Below are positions 1 to 8,080 of a stretch of DNA of 64,000 nt, piece after piece. Source of the DNA: Pseudarthrobacter chlorophenolicus A6 (GTDB lineage: Bacteria > Actinomycetota > Actinomycetes > Actinomycetales > Micrococcaceae); assembly GCF_000022025.1 (NCBI RefSeq), contig NC_011886.1:1240097-1304096 (forward strand), in the 5' to 3' direction. The first letter of the stretch is position 1. Every line of letters starts with the position of its first letter. The position numbers and the translations under genes were made by a program. The notes under the pieces are model-generated. The model saw only the letters and a program-made list of their open reading frames with translations. It was not told where the DNA came from and made no database searches.

Positions 1-312
1 ACCGGGCCGGTGACCTTCACGGACCAGGTGAGGCCCAGCGTCGAAGCGCTGCTGGCCAACAAGAGCCGCGACCTAGGCCTGTCCGGACTGGTCAACGCGC
101 TGTACCAGTCGAACCTGACGTATGTGGCCGGTGAACTGACAGGCAGCACCATCACCATCTGGCTGACCGGGCAGTTCATGCTGGGGGGTGTGTGCGACAT
201 TCCGAGGGTCAAGGCCCAGCTGGAGTACACGGCGATGGCCGCCTCCGGGGCCACCAGCGCGCAGGTGTTCGTCAACGGCCGCCCCCTCGACGAGGTTCTG
301 AGCCTGAAGTAG
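1..312 (+). CDS. C-terminal fragment of a GerMN-like domain protein
   Basis: The frame is already open at base 1, so the gene starts outside the window; a GTG at position 10 is in frame but is probably internal. About 100 residues are visible. They contain LGGVCDIPRVKAQLE and end with VFVNGRPLDEVLSLK, which resembles the end of GerMN-type domains in actinobacterial secreted or lipoproteins. The family assignment rests on motif resemblance only. No signal peptide can be judged because the N-terminus is missing. The gene ends at a TAG, followed by about 130 bp without a gene before the next start. Confidence 0.5.
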   Translation, partial: TGPVTFTDQVRPSVEALLANKSRDLGLSGLVNALYQSNLTYVAGELTGSTITIWLTGQFMLGGVCDIPRVKAQLEYTAMAASGATSAQVFVNGRPLDEVLSLK

Positions 313-444
313 GCAGCCTGGGGTTTCGACAGGCTCAACCACCGTGCGCCGGGGCTTTGGGCCCTACCTGCCGGCCTCTGCCCGGTCCTAGCCTGAAGGC
401 GGAAGCGGCCCCTCCGCCGCGTTCCGGACCCGGGGAGGCATACG

Positions 445-1146
445 GTGAAATCGGCCAACGCGAGCATCATCGCCGGCATTGTCCTGATGATGCTGGGTGT
501 CCTGCTGATGCTGGACCGGGTGGGGGTCCTCGACAGCGGGGCGATCGTTGCGCCACTGGTGTTTGCTGCCGCCGGTGTCCTGTTCCTGTCCGTCTTCGTC
601 CGACGCCGGGAGCACTGGTGGGCGGCCATCCCCGGTTCCGTCTTCCTTGGCCTTGCGGCGGTGGTCACGTCCGCCGAACTCACCGGCAGCGGCGCGTCTG
701 CGGGCTTCCTGTTCCTCTTCATGGGTGCCGGCTTCGCCGCCGTCTACGTCCGCGTCCCGGACAACTGGTGGGCCATCATCCCGGCCGGAGTGATGCTGAC
801 GCTTGGCGTGATTGTGGCCCTGCCGCCGGCGCTCCAGGGCCTGCCCATCGCCGCGGTCCTGTTCCTGGGCCTGGCCGCGACGTTCGTGGTGCTTGCGCTG
901 ATCCCGGTCCGCATTCCGGATGACGGCCGGCCCGGAACCCTACGCGACGGCCACCTGAAGTGGCCGCTCATCCCCGCGGGTGTCCTTGCAGTACTCGGTG
1001 TGATCATGGCCCTGCAGGCTGCGGCGGTCCTGATACCGCTGGATTTTGCCGTGCCAGCGGTGATGATTGCTGCCGGGGTGGCGCTGGTGGTGTATGCGTT
1101 CCTTGCCCGGAGCGGCAAGCACCGCAAGGTCCACGGCCCAGGCTGA
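445..1146 (+). CDS. Polytopic membrane protein, function unknown
   Basis: This 233-residue protein is almost entirely hydrophobic, with about eight predicted membrane helices separated by short loops. The first two helices (ASIIAGIVLMMLGVLLML, then a second near residues 30-50) resemble the LiaF/LiaI-type toast-rack membrane proteins in style, but I see no diagnostic motif. A conserved-looking loop, NWWAIIPAGVM, echoes HWWAAIPGSV earlier in the chain, suggesting an internal duplication of a two-helix unit. The GTG start follows a clear GGGGAGG at about 432-438. The short charged C-terminus (SGKHRKVHGPG) is probably cytoplasmic. It stands alone, and no function can be assigned. Confidence 0.75.
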   Translation: MKSANASIIAGIVLMMLGVLLMLDRVGVLDSGAIVAPLVFAAAGVLFLSVFVRRREHWWAAIPGSVFLGLAAVVTSAELTGSGASAGFLFLFMGAGFAAVYVRVPDNWWAIIPAGVMLTLGVIVALPPALQGLPIAAVLFLGLAATFVVLALIPVRIPDDGRPGTLRDGHLKWPLIPAGVLAVLGVIMALQAAAVLIPLDFAVPAVMIAAGVALVVYAFLARSGKHRKVHGPG

Positions 1147-1215
1147 GCGGTCCGCTGACCACATTCAGCTAGGCGGAACACGACGCCAATGATTAGCCAG
1201 CGGGGGAGTTCGCGG

Positions 1216-1617
1216 CTATTTCGCGGCTGCCCGCGGCGTGCGCGCTTTTGGCGTCCGGGCCTTCGGTTCCTTGGGCGGAAGCGTGGCGATGTACTCAAGA
1301 GCCTTTTCGGCCCACGCCCGGGCGCGGGTATCGTCGCCGTCGCCCTCCTCGTTCCAGACCTCCGGCAGTCCGGTGTATCCGCCCATCGGCCGTTCCGCGG
1401 GTCCGAACGGCACCGTCCGTTCAGAGGACTCGAGCACGTTCCTGTCCGCGTCGGAGAGTTTCACGCCGATGGTGGACCCGAACAGGCCCGCGAACATGTT
1501 GCCGTTGATGAACGCTCCCAGGTTCCCGAACATCGGCTTCACCACCACGTCCGGATGGTCCGGCACCACGCGCCGGAACCGCTCTTTGTCCTGTTCGGAC
1601 GCTTTGGGCATCTCCAT
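1216..1617 (-). CDS. TfoX N-terminal domain protein
   Basis: The protein of about 133 residues is a single TfoX-N domain: it contains KPMFGNLGAFINGNMFAGLF followed by GVKLSDADR, the typical pattern of this small fold found in many actinobacteria. The tail is basic and repetitive (PKARTPKARTPRAAAK), which could contact nucleic acid. I chose the ATG at 1617 because GGAG lies nine bases upstream; an in-frame ATG at 1626 is the alternative, and longer extensions lack a ribosome site. The TfoX-N family includes regulators of competence in Proteobacteria, but stand-alone actinobacterial members have no established role. The cold-shock gene lies on the other strand behind it. Confidence 0.8.
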   Translation of the reverse strand: MEMPKASEQDKERFRRVVPDHPDVVVKPMFGNLGAFINGNMFAGLFGSTIGVKLSDADRNVLESSERTVPFGPAERPMGGYTGLPEVWNEEGDGDDTRARAWAEKALEYIATLPPKEPKARTPKARTPRAAAK

Positions 1618-1806
1618 GGGTGTCATCTCCGGGGAACGCTTGGGGGCTCGATCTGGATGCAGGATATGCCCGTTCCCCAGCCTCGTCGAGGGTGATTGCT
1701 GGGGTGTTCCGTCGTCCACCGGCTGGGCCCTCCGGTGATGCCGCGCGGGAGTTCATTGGAGGCAGGGGACGCCGGGGCTTTGGTTCGGCTGCGCCGGAAA
1801 CTCCTG

Positions 1807-1963
1807 TAGTGTGGTACATGTTGTTGTGTTTATGCAGTTGGTAGTTCAGGCAGTACGCGCGGTCGAAAGTCCGTGTTCTTCTGAAGTAGCGGTTTTTGAA
1901 CACCCCACGCCGGAGGGCCCGAAAGTCGGGACGTTCCCTCCACCTTCACGAAGGACAAAAATA
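1807..1963 (+). promoter_or_regulatory. Promoter and long structured leader of the cold-shock gene
   Basis: The roughly 340 bp between the TfoX-like gene and the cold-shock gene hold no other gene. A -10-like TAGTGT lies at 1807-1812 with a weak -35 (TTCGGC, 1784-1789), which gives a leader of about 145 nt. The leader can fold a bulged hairpin: GGAGGG (1912-1917) pairs with CCCTCC (1936-1941), and inside it CCCGA (1918-1922) pairs with TCGGG (1926-1930), leaving a five-base bulge. It sits just ahead of the ribosome site at about 1951. Long folded leaders are known for cspA-type genes; the thermosensor role here is inferred. Confidence 0.5.
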
Positions 1964-2167
1964 ATGGCTACTGGTACCGTCAAATGGTTTAACGCTGAAA
2001 AGGGCTTCGGCTTCATCTCCCCGGACGACTCCTCGCAGGACGTTTTCGCGCACTACTCCGCGATCAACTCCTCCGGCTTCCGCTCCCTCGAAGAGAACCA
2101 GAAGGTTTCCTTCGACACCGAGCAGGGCCCCAAGGGTCCCCAGGCTACCAACATCCAGGCTCTCTAA
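1964..2167 (+). CDS. Cold-shock protein, CspA family
   Basis: The 67-residue protein is a complete single cold-shock (OB-fold) domain. Both RNA-binding motifs are visible: KGFGFISP (RNP1) and DVFAHYSAI (RNP2). Family members bind single-stranded RNA and DNA in the cytoplasm and melt RNA secondary structure on cold shock or in stationary phase. The start [14 protein letters not shown] is the family's standard N-terminus, so longer in-frame starts upstream can be discarded. AAGGAC precedes the ATG. A strong terminator follows at once, so this is a monocistronic unit. I cannot tell which CspA-type paralogue it is. Confidence 0.95.
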   Translation: MATGTVKWFNAEKGFGFISPDDSSQDVFAHYSAINSSGFRSLEENQKVSFDTEQGPKGPQATNIQAL

Positions 2168-2201
2168 TTTCCTAGAGTTTCGGGACCGTTAGGTTTCTTA
2201 C

Positions 2202-2233
2202 AAGCAGGGCTTGCCTCCGGGCAGGCCCTGCTT
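2202..2233 (+). terminator. Rho-independent terminator of the cold-shock gene
   Basis: AAGCAGGGC (2202-2210) pairs with GCCCTGCTT (2225-2233). The stem continues through a T-G wobble into TGCC/GGCA around a TCCG tetraloop, and GCGTTT follows. It also separates the convergent BTAD regulator. Confidence 0.85.
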
Positions 2234-2272
2234 GCGTTTAACCCGGGTGTGCCACGTCAGGCTTCGGCAGCA

Positions 2273-4084
2273 TCACCGCGGGTGCCGCTCGGCCAGGAAA
2301 GCCGTCAGCGCAGGGTTGTCGATTTCCTTGGCCAGCCAGGGGACGGCTTCCGCTGCGGCTTCGTCCCCGAGCAAGGCGCGGTGGGACTGGCCGCGCACCA
2401 CGAACTCCCGCATCCCGCTGCGGCTTGCCAGCTCACCCAGCCGTTCCACGAAGCCGGCCGCCCGCGGTGACTTGATGCTGATGGCCACCTCCGCTGCAGT
2501 GTCCAGCAGCCTGGCCGAGTACCACAGGTACCAGGGCTTCGGCTCGAGGCCGCGGTCAATCCAGTGTTCCGCTGCTGCGAGGTCGCCGTGCCGGGCGAAC
2601 AACCGCGCTTCGGCTCCGGCAGCAAGCGCCATGTAACAGTGGTCGCCGGCCAGCTCCGCCATCACCCAGGACCTGTCGATGAACGCCGCCGCTTCCTCCA
2701 TCTGCCCGGCTGCCAGGTAGGTTTCGCCGCGCACCCCCGCAACGAACGGCTCGAACGCCGTCCAGTGTTCCTCCGCTATCAAGGCGAGCGCCCGGTCCAG
2801 GACGGCGCCGGCCAGGTCCAGTTCGCCCCGGAGCAGGTGCACCCGTCCCAACAGGGCCGCGCTGAACGCCTGTTGGCGGCGGTTGCCGACGCCGGAAGCC
2901 AGTTGCCCGGACTCGGTCAGCGCAGTCACTGCCGCGTCGTAGCGGGCCGTGTCCGAGGCAAGCATGCCCTGGATGGCCAGGATCCGTGCCCGTTCATCGG
3001 AAAAGCCGTCCGCCGCCTGCATCGCTTTGTCCAGCCACCCGGCGGCACGATCCGGAACACCCCGCTGCACGGACAGGTAGCCCAGCTCGCGGTACGCCGC
3101 AGCGGCGGTCCGGGAGGCGCCGTCGGGCCCTTCCGCCTGAAGCGCCCGGTGCAGGAGGTCCGCCACCTCGGCACCGCGGCCGCCGGCCTGGTGGATCAAC
3201 GCCCCGGCCAGTGTCACCAGCGACTCGGCCACCAAATGGCTGTTGCCCGTGTGTTGCGCCAGGCTGACGGCAAGCCGCAGCTGCTCCAGCCCGCGGTCTA
3301 CGGAGCCGGCCCACAGCGATGCCCCTCCCGCATCCAGGTAGGACCGCACGGTCGCCGCAGTGGCAGGCGTGCCCGGATCGGGCTCCGGATCCGCGTCGAA
3401 CAACGCACGGCGGACCTCCGCCGGCAGCGGCAGCCCCATTTCTTGCCGGTACAGGTTGCCGCACTGGACGGCGTGCGCGCGGGCCTTGCGGTACTCGCCC
3501 GCCGCGATGAGGGCCTTGACCAGGACGGCGTTGCAGTCTGCATGGAAGGGGTTCCGCTCCAGGGCCAGGGTTGCCAGCTCCGCGGCCTCGCCGGCGGCAC
3601 CCGATGCCAGCGCCGCCAGGGCGGCCTCATAGAGCAACGATTGGACCACGTTGTCCAGGCGGTAACGCTGGTCCGCCAGCCAGGAATCAAAAACCGGAGA
3701 GTCGGCGAAGGCCAACCCCTCCAGCAACTGCCCGGTGAAGCGGCGCGGGTCGGTGCCCGGACCGGTGGCAGGGTCCATGGCTTCCAGCGCATCGCAGCGC
3801 CACGGCGGCATCAGGTCCAGCCGCAGCGGATCGCCGGCCACGGTAACGCCGGCCAGGGCCCGGCGCAGCTCCGACAGGTTCCAGCGCAACGCCCCCAGCG
3901 GGTCCGCGGCGTCAGGAAACAGCAGGGAAGCGGTGCGGGACCGGCCGGTGCCGTCGTCCTGCAGTGCGAGGTAGGCCAGCAGCGCCCAGGCCTTGCGGCC
4001 CCGGGGCTGCGGGGGAGTGGTGCCGGGGGACTCGATCGCGGGCGGACCGAGGAGCCGAATCCAGTTCTCGGCCATAGGGCTCAT
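2273..4084 (-). CDS. BTAD/SARP-type transcriptional regulator with TPR-like C-terminus
   Basis: This protein of about 603 residues starts with a winged-helix region (IRLLGPPAIE then RGRKAWALLAYLAL) and continues into a bacterial transcriptional activator (BTAD) region with helical repeats (about residues 95-235, ending with LYRQEMGLPLPAEVRRALF). The remaining 350 or so residues are Ala- and Leu-rich helical repeats of the TPR kind, probably a ligand or protein interaction module. There is no NB-ARC ATPase motif, so it is a medium-sized SARP relative. The start is uncertain (ATG at 4099, 4084 or 4075); none has a clear ribosome site. The target is unknown; the next gene outward is a small membrane protein on the opposite strand. 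Confidence 0.85.
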   Translation of the reverse strand: MSPMAENWIRLLGPPAIESPGTTPPQPRGRKAWALLAYLALQDDGTGRSRTASLLFPDAADPLGALRWNLSELRRALAGVTVAGDPLRLDLMPPWRCDALEAMDPATGPGTDPRRFTGQLLEGLAFADSPVFDSWLADQRYRLDNVVQSLLYEAALAALASGAAGEAAELATLALERNPFHADCNAVLVKALIAAGEYRKARAHAVQCGNLYRQEMGLPLPAEVRRALFDADPEPDPGTPATAATVRSYLDAGGASLWAGSVDRGLEQLRLAVSLAQHTGNSHLVAESLVTLAGALIHQAGGRGAEVADLLHRALQAEGPDGASRTAAAAYRELGYLSVQRGVPDRAAGWLDKAMQAADGFSDERARILAIQGMLASDTARYDAAVTALTESGQLASGVGNRRQQAFSAALLGRVHLLRGELDLAGAVLDRALALIAEEHWTAFEPFVAGVRGETYLAAGQMEEAAAFIDRSWVMAELAGDHCYMALAAGAEARLFARHGDLAAAEHWIDRGLEPKPWYLWYSARLLDTAAEVAISIKSPRAAGFVERLGELASRSGMREFVVRGQSHRALLGDEAAAEAVPWLAKEIDNPALTAFLAERHPR

Positions 4085-4190
4085 GGTACGCCGCGGCAAA
4101 GCCAGCGTCAGCGGCCGTCACACGGTTGCTCACACGCCCGCAGAACACACTGAAATCGCCCCAACCGCACACTCACCAGAAAGCACCACC

Positions 4191-4352
4191 ATGGAACTGC
4201 TCGGCCTCCTGCTTTTTGTTCTTTGGGTCCTCATCGCAACCATCTGCACCATCCTGGCTGACGGCCGTGGACACACCCCGGACATCCGCTCGGGATCACC
4301 ATGGTCGGCAGGGAACCTTCCCAGCGAGCCGTACGCATCCTTCCGGATGTAG
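4191..4352 (+). CDS. Small single-pass membrane protein (53 aa)
   Basis: This ATG-started ORF encodes 53 residues. One strong hydrophobic helix sits at residues 2-23 (MELLGLLLFVLWVLIATICT), followed by a polar tail, DGRGHTPDIRSGSPWSAGNL. The sharp division between membrane segment and tail, and the DGRGHTP motif that looks like a conserved actinobacterial small-protein tail, argue for a real gene. The ribosome site is only moderate (AGAAAG). It lies divergent to the BTAD regulator with about 100 bp between the starts, so the two could share control. A terminator-like hairpin follows. Function unknown. Confidence 0.6.
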   Translation: MELLGLLLFVLWVLIATICTILADGRGHTPDIRSGSPWSAGNLPSEPYASFRM

Positions 4353-4381
4353 GTCATAGGGCACAGGCACAGGACGTACGA

Positions 4382-4415
4382 CGGCGGGGCCCGGCTTGGT
4401 TGCCGGGCCCCGCCG
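4382..4415. terminator. Perfect GC-rich hairpin, probable terminator
   Basis: CGGCGGGGCCCGGC (4382-4395) and GCCGGGCCCCGCCG (4402-4415) form a perfect 14-bp stem around TTGGTT. There is no T-run, as is common in actinobacterial terminators. It lies between the small membrane protein and the convergent lipoprotein, so it could serve both. Confidence 0.6.
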
Positions 4416-4529
4416 CCCTGCCACGGGCACACAGGCCGCCCCCGCCGGATGACCGGCCCTTACCCGCATAACCGGTGCCGGCCAACAACGGTCATGCGGT
4501 CCCGGGCCGGTCATGCGAAAGCTCCGGAG

Positions 4530-5027
4530 TCAGGGGACCCGCAATTGGAGGGGCGGCGTGCTCATCGGGCCGCCGCACTGCTCCGACCCGCCTACCCGGG
4601 TCCACGTCAGCTCCACGTTCTGCGAGGCCAACACCGTTCCGTCCGCGGTGAGGGCGCTGATGGTTGCCCTCGGCGGAGCGTTCATCCCCATCATGAAATT
4701 CCAGGTGTCGCCCTCCCTGGTGACAGTGAACAGCGGATAGGGCTCAGACTCCGGCGCGGGCTCGGGTGTTCCAGTAGTCGGATCGAACGTGGGGACCACG
4801 CTCCGCAGGGGCAGGGGATCGGCCGGGGTGGGAGCAGGCCGGGAACACCGGTCCTTTTCGTCGCACAGCCGGACCTCGCTGACAGCGGCCGGGTTTCCCC
4901 CGACAGTCACGGTCAAGGAATTGGTCCACCCGATGGCCGTACAGGCGTACGGTGTGCAGCCGGTCAGCGGGAGTAACCCCGGCATGGCCGCGGCAAGTGT
5001 TCCCAGGATCCCCCAACCCTTTTTCAT
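4530..5027 (-). CDS. Predicted lipoprotein, function unknown
   Basis: The 165-residue product has a lipoprotein signal peptide: a basic N-terminus (MKKGW), a hydrophobic stretch and the lipobox LTGC with the modified Cys near residue 24. The mature part has several cysteines (CTPYACTAIGW, RLCDEKDRC, SEQCGGP) and looks like a small extracytoplasmic beta domain. The ATG is four bases after the stop of the upstream GntR-type regulator, so translation is probably coupled even though its own ribosome site is weak. This places a surface lipoprotein in the transcript of the gluconate repressor; whether it takes part in sugar uptake is unknown. Confidence 0.75.
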   Translation of the reverse strand: MKKGWGILGTLAAAMPGLLPLTGCTPYACTAIGWTNSLTVTVGGNPAAVSEVRLCDEKDRCSRPAPTPADPLPLRSVVPTFDPTTGTPEPAPESEPYPLFTVTREGDTWNFMMGMNAPPRATISALTADGTVLASQNVELTWTRVGGSEQCGGPMSTPPLQLRVP

Positions 5028-5031
5028 GGAT

Positions 5032-5766
5032 TCAGCGTAGCCCCATGGCCTCGCGGACCTCGTCCAGGATGTGGTGCATGGCCTGCTCGGCGGCACCGGT
5101 GTCCCCGCCCGCTACGGCAGCGGCCACATCCTCATGCGCCTGCAGGGCCTCGTTGCGCGGCTTGAACGGCATGAGCCCCTGCTGGGTGCGGCTGGTCAGG
5201 ACCTCTGCCACCATGCCTTCGAGTGCCCGGAACATTTCGTTGCCGCAGCTGCGCAGCAGGAGCTGGTGGAATTCGATGTCCGCCGCCAGGAAGTTCTGCA
5301 GGTCCCCGGCCTCGCCCAGCCGCCGGAGGTCGCGGGCAAGGGCCAGGAGCTGGGCGCGTTCATCGGCACTGGCCCGCCGCGCTGCTCCGGCTGCGGCGAT
5401 GGGTTCGACGGCGATGCGCAGCTCGGTCAGGCTGCTGTACTGGACCTCCCGGCGATCGGAAGCGAGGCGCCACCGCACCAGCTTGGGATCGAAAACATTC
5501 CAGTGCTCACGCTCCTGCACCACGATGCCCACCCGCCGGCGCGAATACACCAGGTTCATGGACTCCAGGACCTTCATGGTGTCCCGGGCAACGGTCCGCG
5601 AGATCCTGTACTCCTGCTGCAGCCCCTCCAGGGTGAGCCGGCTGCCCGGCGGAAGCTGGCCGGACGCCACGGCTACGCCAACCGCCTCCAAAACGCGCTC
5701 GTGCATCGCGCCGGACGCGCCGCCGTCGTGCGCGTCATCCGTCTCTTCAACTGTCGCCGTTGACAT
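5032..5766 (-). CDS. GntR-family (FadR subfamily) regulator, probable gluconate repressor
   Basis: The protein has about 244 residues. An N-terminal winged helix (residues 20-90; PGSRLTLEGLQQEYRISRTV is the recognition region) is followed by an FCD-type helical ligand domain with ELRIAVEPIAA, FLAADIEFHQLLL and a His-containing end (MHHILDEV), features that bind metal and small carboxylates in FadR-type regulators. I chose ATG 5766 because GGCGGAAAG precedes it. It is divergent from gluconokinase and GntP, so repression relieved by gluconate or its phosphate is the natural inference. The palindrome between the two starts is the probable operator. A lipoprotein gene follows four bases after the stop. 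Confidence 0.85.
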   Translation of the reverse strand: MSTATVEETDDAHDGGASGAMHERVLEAVGVAVASGQLPPGSRLTLEGLQQEYRISRTVARDTMKVLESMNLVYSRRRVGIVVQEREHWNVFDPKLVRWRLASDRREVQYSSLTELRIAVEPIAAAGAARRASADERAQLLALARDLRRLGEAGDLQNFLAADIEFHQLLLRSCGNEMFRALEGMVAEVLTSRTQQGLMPFKPRNEALQAHEDVAAAVAGGDTGAAEQAMHHILDEVREAMGLR

Positions 5767-5821
5767 GCTTTCCGCCTCTCTCTGCGCCGCAGCGCATCTC
5801 AAGAATACCGGCGAAGAGCCC

Positions 5822-5880
5822 AAAGGTATGACTTGTGACACGGAAAGATAGTATTTATAGCTTTGAAAGGTGATACCTTA
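5822..5880. promoter_or_regulatory. Divergent gluconate control region with palindromic operator candidate
   Basis: AAGGT GAT ACCTT (5867-5879) is a perfect 5-3-5 palindrome of the kind bound by FadR/GntR dimers. A half-like copy, AAAGGTATGAC, lies at 5822-5832. AT-rich sequence between them (TAGTATTTATAG) offers -10 elements for the gluconokinase promoter. The binding role is inferred from position and symmetry. Confidence 0.5.
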
Positions 5881-5956
5881 TGGCGTAGCCCACGCAAACC
5901 GGGCACCGCAGGAAGCTTCTTCGAAAGCCAACGACGTCTTCTCCGGAGGTACAAAC

Positions 5957-6502
5957 ATGCAGTATCCCCCCACGCACCTGGTGGTCATGGGCGTTGCCGG
6001 GTCCGGCAAATCCACCCTCGCCGCCGCCCTCGCTGACCGGCTGGGCTGGGCCTGCGCCGAAGCGGACGAGTTCCACCCGGCCGCCAACATCGACAAGATG
6101 AGCCAGGGCATCCCCCTCCAAGACGACGATCGCTGGCCTTGGCTTGGCGAAATACGTGACTGGATGACAGCCAAATCCCGGGACGGCCTGAGCACCGTCC
6201 TCACCTGCTCCGCCCTGAAGCAGAGCTACCGCCGGCTCCTGTCCGAAGCCGGGGGGCGCGTGGTCTTCCTGCACCTCGACGGCGGCGCAGACCTAATCGG
6301 GCAGCGCATGCAGGGCCGCGAAGGCCACTTCATGCCGCCAACATTGCTGCCCAGCCAGCTGGCTACGCTGGAACCGCTGAGCCAGGAAGAGCTCGACGCC
6401 GGCAGCCTCCGCCTCGACATCTCACGCTCACCGGAGGAGCTGGTCGCCGCCGTCGTGCAGGCCCTTGGCCTTGACGCGGACCAGGCGCCCCGCGCTTCCT
6501 AA
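5957..6502 (+). CDS. gntK: Gluconokinase
   Basis: The 181-residue protein matches the size of bacterial GntK enzymes, which phosphorylate gluconate to 6-phosphogluconate with ATP and so feed the pentose phosphate pathway. The P-loop GVAGSGKST is at residues 12-20. The substrate region ADEFHPAANIDKMSQGIPLQDDDR is the classic gluconokinase signature, and TCSALKQSYR also matches. GGAGG lies six bases before the ATG. It is the first gene of an operon with the permease (45-bp gap), divergent from the GntR-type regulator. Confidence 0.95.
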   Translation: MQYPPTHLVVMGVAGSGKSTLAAALADRLGWACAEADEFHPAANIDKMSQGIPLQDDDRWPWLGEIRDWMTAKSRDGLSTVLTCSALKQSYRRLLSEAGGRVVFLHLDGGADLIGQRMQGREGHFMPPTLLPSQLATLEPLSQEELDAGSLRLDISRSPEELVAAVVQALGLDADQAPRAS

Positions 6503-6547
6503 GCACCCCCGAATCCCCAATTAGAAGTACTGTTTCAAAGGAGAACC

Positions 6548-7951
6548 ATGACCATCGAAGGATGGACCCAGACGCTGGGAGCAGGCCCCCTGCTGCTCAT
6601 CGCCGCAGCCGCGATCCTCGCCCTGCTGTTCCTGATCATCAAGCTGCGCGTGCATGCCCTGATCGCCCTGATCCTGGTCAGCCTGGCCACCGCCTTTGCC
6701 ACCGGCATCCCCGCCAACCAGGTGGTGCCCGTCCTGATCAACGGGTTCGGCACCACGCTGGGGACGGTAGCGCTTCTGGTGGGCCTCGGGGCCATGCTGG
6801 GCCGCCTCGTCGAAACCAGCGGCGGCGCCAAGGTCCTGGCCGACTACCTGATCGGCATCTTCGGCGAAAAGCGGGCCCCGTTCGCGCTGGGCCTCGCTTC
6901 CCTGATCTTCGGCTTCCCCATCTTTTTCGACGCCGGCCTGGTGGTCATGCTGCCCGTGGTCTTCGCCGTGGCCCACCGCCTGGGCGGCGGCGTGCTCCGC
7001 TATGGCCTGCCCGCCGCCGGTGCGTTCTCCGTCATGCACATCTTCCTGCCCCCGCACCCGGGCCCGGTCTCCGCTGCTGCATTCTTCGACGCGAACATCG
7101 GCCTGGTGACCATCGCCGGGCTCGTCGTCGCCATCCCCACCTGGTACGTCACCACCTACCTGTACGGTCTGTACACCGGTAAGAAGCTGGTCCTGCCGGT
7201 TCCGGAAATCCTGGGCCACGCCTCGGCCGAAGCCGAGTCCCACCCGCCGCGCTTCCGCACCATCATCGGCTTGCTGCTCCTTCCGCTGGTCCTCATCTTC
7301 GTCAACACCGGCCTGAACACGCTGGCCTCCTCGGGCGTGCTGGCCGAGGGCACCAAGGACCAGCAGTGGTTCCAGATCCTGCGCACCCTCGGCGAGACGC
7401 CGGTAGCCCTGCTGATCGCCGTCCTTGTGGCCCTCTTCGTCCTGGGCGCCAAGCGCGGCAAGGACTCCGGCGCCCTGGAGAAGCTGCTGGAGTCCTCGCT
7501 CGGCCCGGTCTGCTCGGTCATCCTGATCACCGGCGCCGGCGGCATGTTCGGCGGCGTCCTGCGCACCTCCGGCATCGGCAAGGCCCTGGCCGACGTCCTG
7601 GGCGGGCTCGGCATTCCGCTGATCCTGGCCGGGTTCCTGATCTCCGCCATCCTCCGCATCGCGCAGGGTTCGGCCACCGTGGCACTCACCACCACAGCGG
7701 GCCTGATCGCCCCCGCCGTTGCAGCCGGCGGACTGAACGGCATGCAGGTGGCCGCCATGGTCATCGCCGTTGCCGCCGGTTCCGTGGTGGTCTCACACGT
7801 GAACGACTCCGGCTTCTGGCTGGTGGGCCGCTTCTTCGGCATGGACGTCAAGACCACTCTCAAGACCTGGACCGTGATGGAAACCCTGATCGGTGTCATG
7901 GGCTTCGGCATCGCCGCGGTCATCTTCCTGGTGGCCGGGCTGGCGGGATAG
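6548..7951 (+). CDS. Gluconate:H+ symporter, GntP family
   Basis: The 467-residue integral membrane protein has about 12-14 helices, the GntP-family length. FGFPIFFDAGLVVMLP and LPPHPGPVSAAAFFDANIG are the family's hallmark loops. It should bring gluconate or a related sugar acid into the cell for the kinase just upstream. AAAGGAG precedes the ATG, and a strong terminator follows the gene. Together with the kinase and the divergent regulator it forms a complete gluconate uptake and activation module. Related permeases carry other sugar acids, so the exact substrate is inferred from the neighbour. Confidence 0.93.
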   Translation: MTIEGWTQTLGAGPLLLIAAAAILALLFLIIKLRVHALIALILVSLATAFATGIPANQVVPVLINGFGTTLGTVALLVGLGAMLGRLVETSGGAKVLADYLIGIFGEKRAPFALGLASLIFGFPIFFDAGLVVMLPVVFAVAHRLGGGVLRYGLPAAGAFSVMHIFLPPHPGPVSAAAFFDANIGLVTIAGLVVAIPTWYVTTYLYGLYTGKKLVLPVPEILGHASAEAESHPPRFRTIIGLLLLPLVLIFVNTGLNTLASSGVLAEGTKDQQWFQILRTLGETPVALLIAVLVALFVLGAKRGKDSGALEKLLESSLGPVCSVILITGAGGMFGGVLRTSGIGKALADVLGGLGIPLILAGFLISAILRIAQGSATVALTTTAGLIAPAVAAGGLNGMQVAAMVIAVAAGSVVVSHVNDSGFWLVGRFFGMDVKTTLKTWTVMETLIGVMGFGIAAVIFLVAGLAG

Positions 7952-7968
7952 CGTCCCCAATTAAGTAG

Positions 7969-8006
7969 CGGCGGGGCGGCGGGTGGGAACACCTGCCGCC
8001 CCGCCG
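7969..8006 (+). terminator. Strong hairpin terminator after the gluconate operon
   Basis: CGGCGGGGCGGCGGGTG (7969-7985) pairs with CACCTGCCGCCCCGCCG (7990-8006), with a single G-T pair, around a GGAA loop. TCGTTGTT follows. Confidence 0.85.
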
Positions 8007-8080
8007 TCGTTGTTCCCCCTATGTGCGCCCGTTCGATCCACCAAGATGAGGGCGCAGCCGCTCCGAGCAAAGGACACCCC

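Noticed and set aside
192..923. 243-codon plus-strand frame across the first two genes
   Set aside because: It is Arg/Pro/Gly-rich out-of-frame translation spanning a real intergenic gap.
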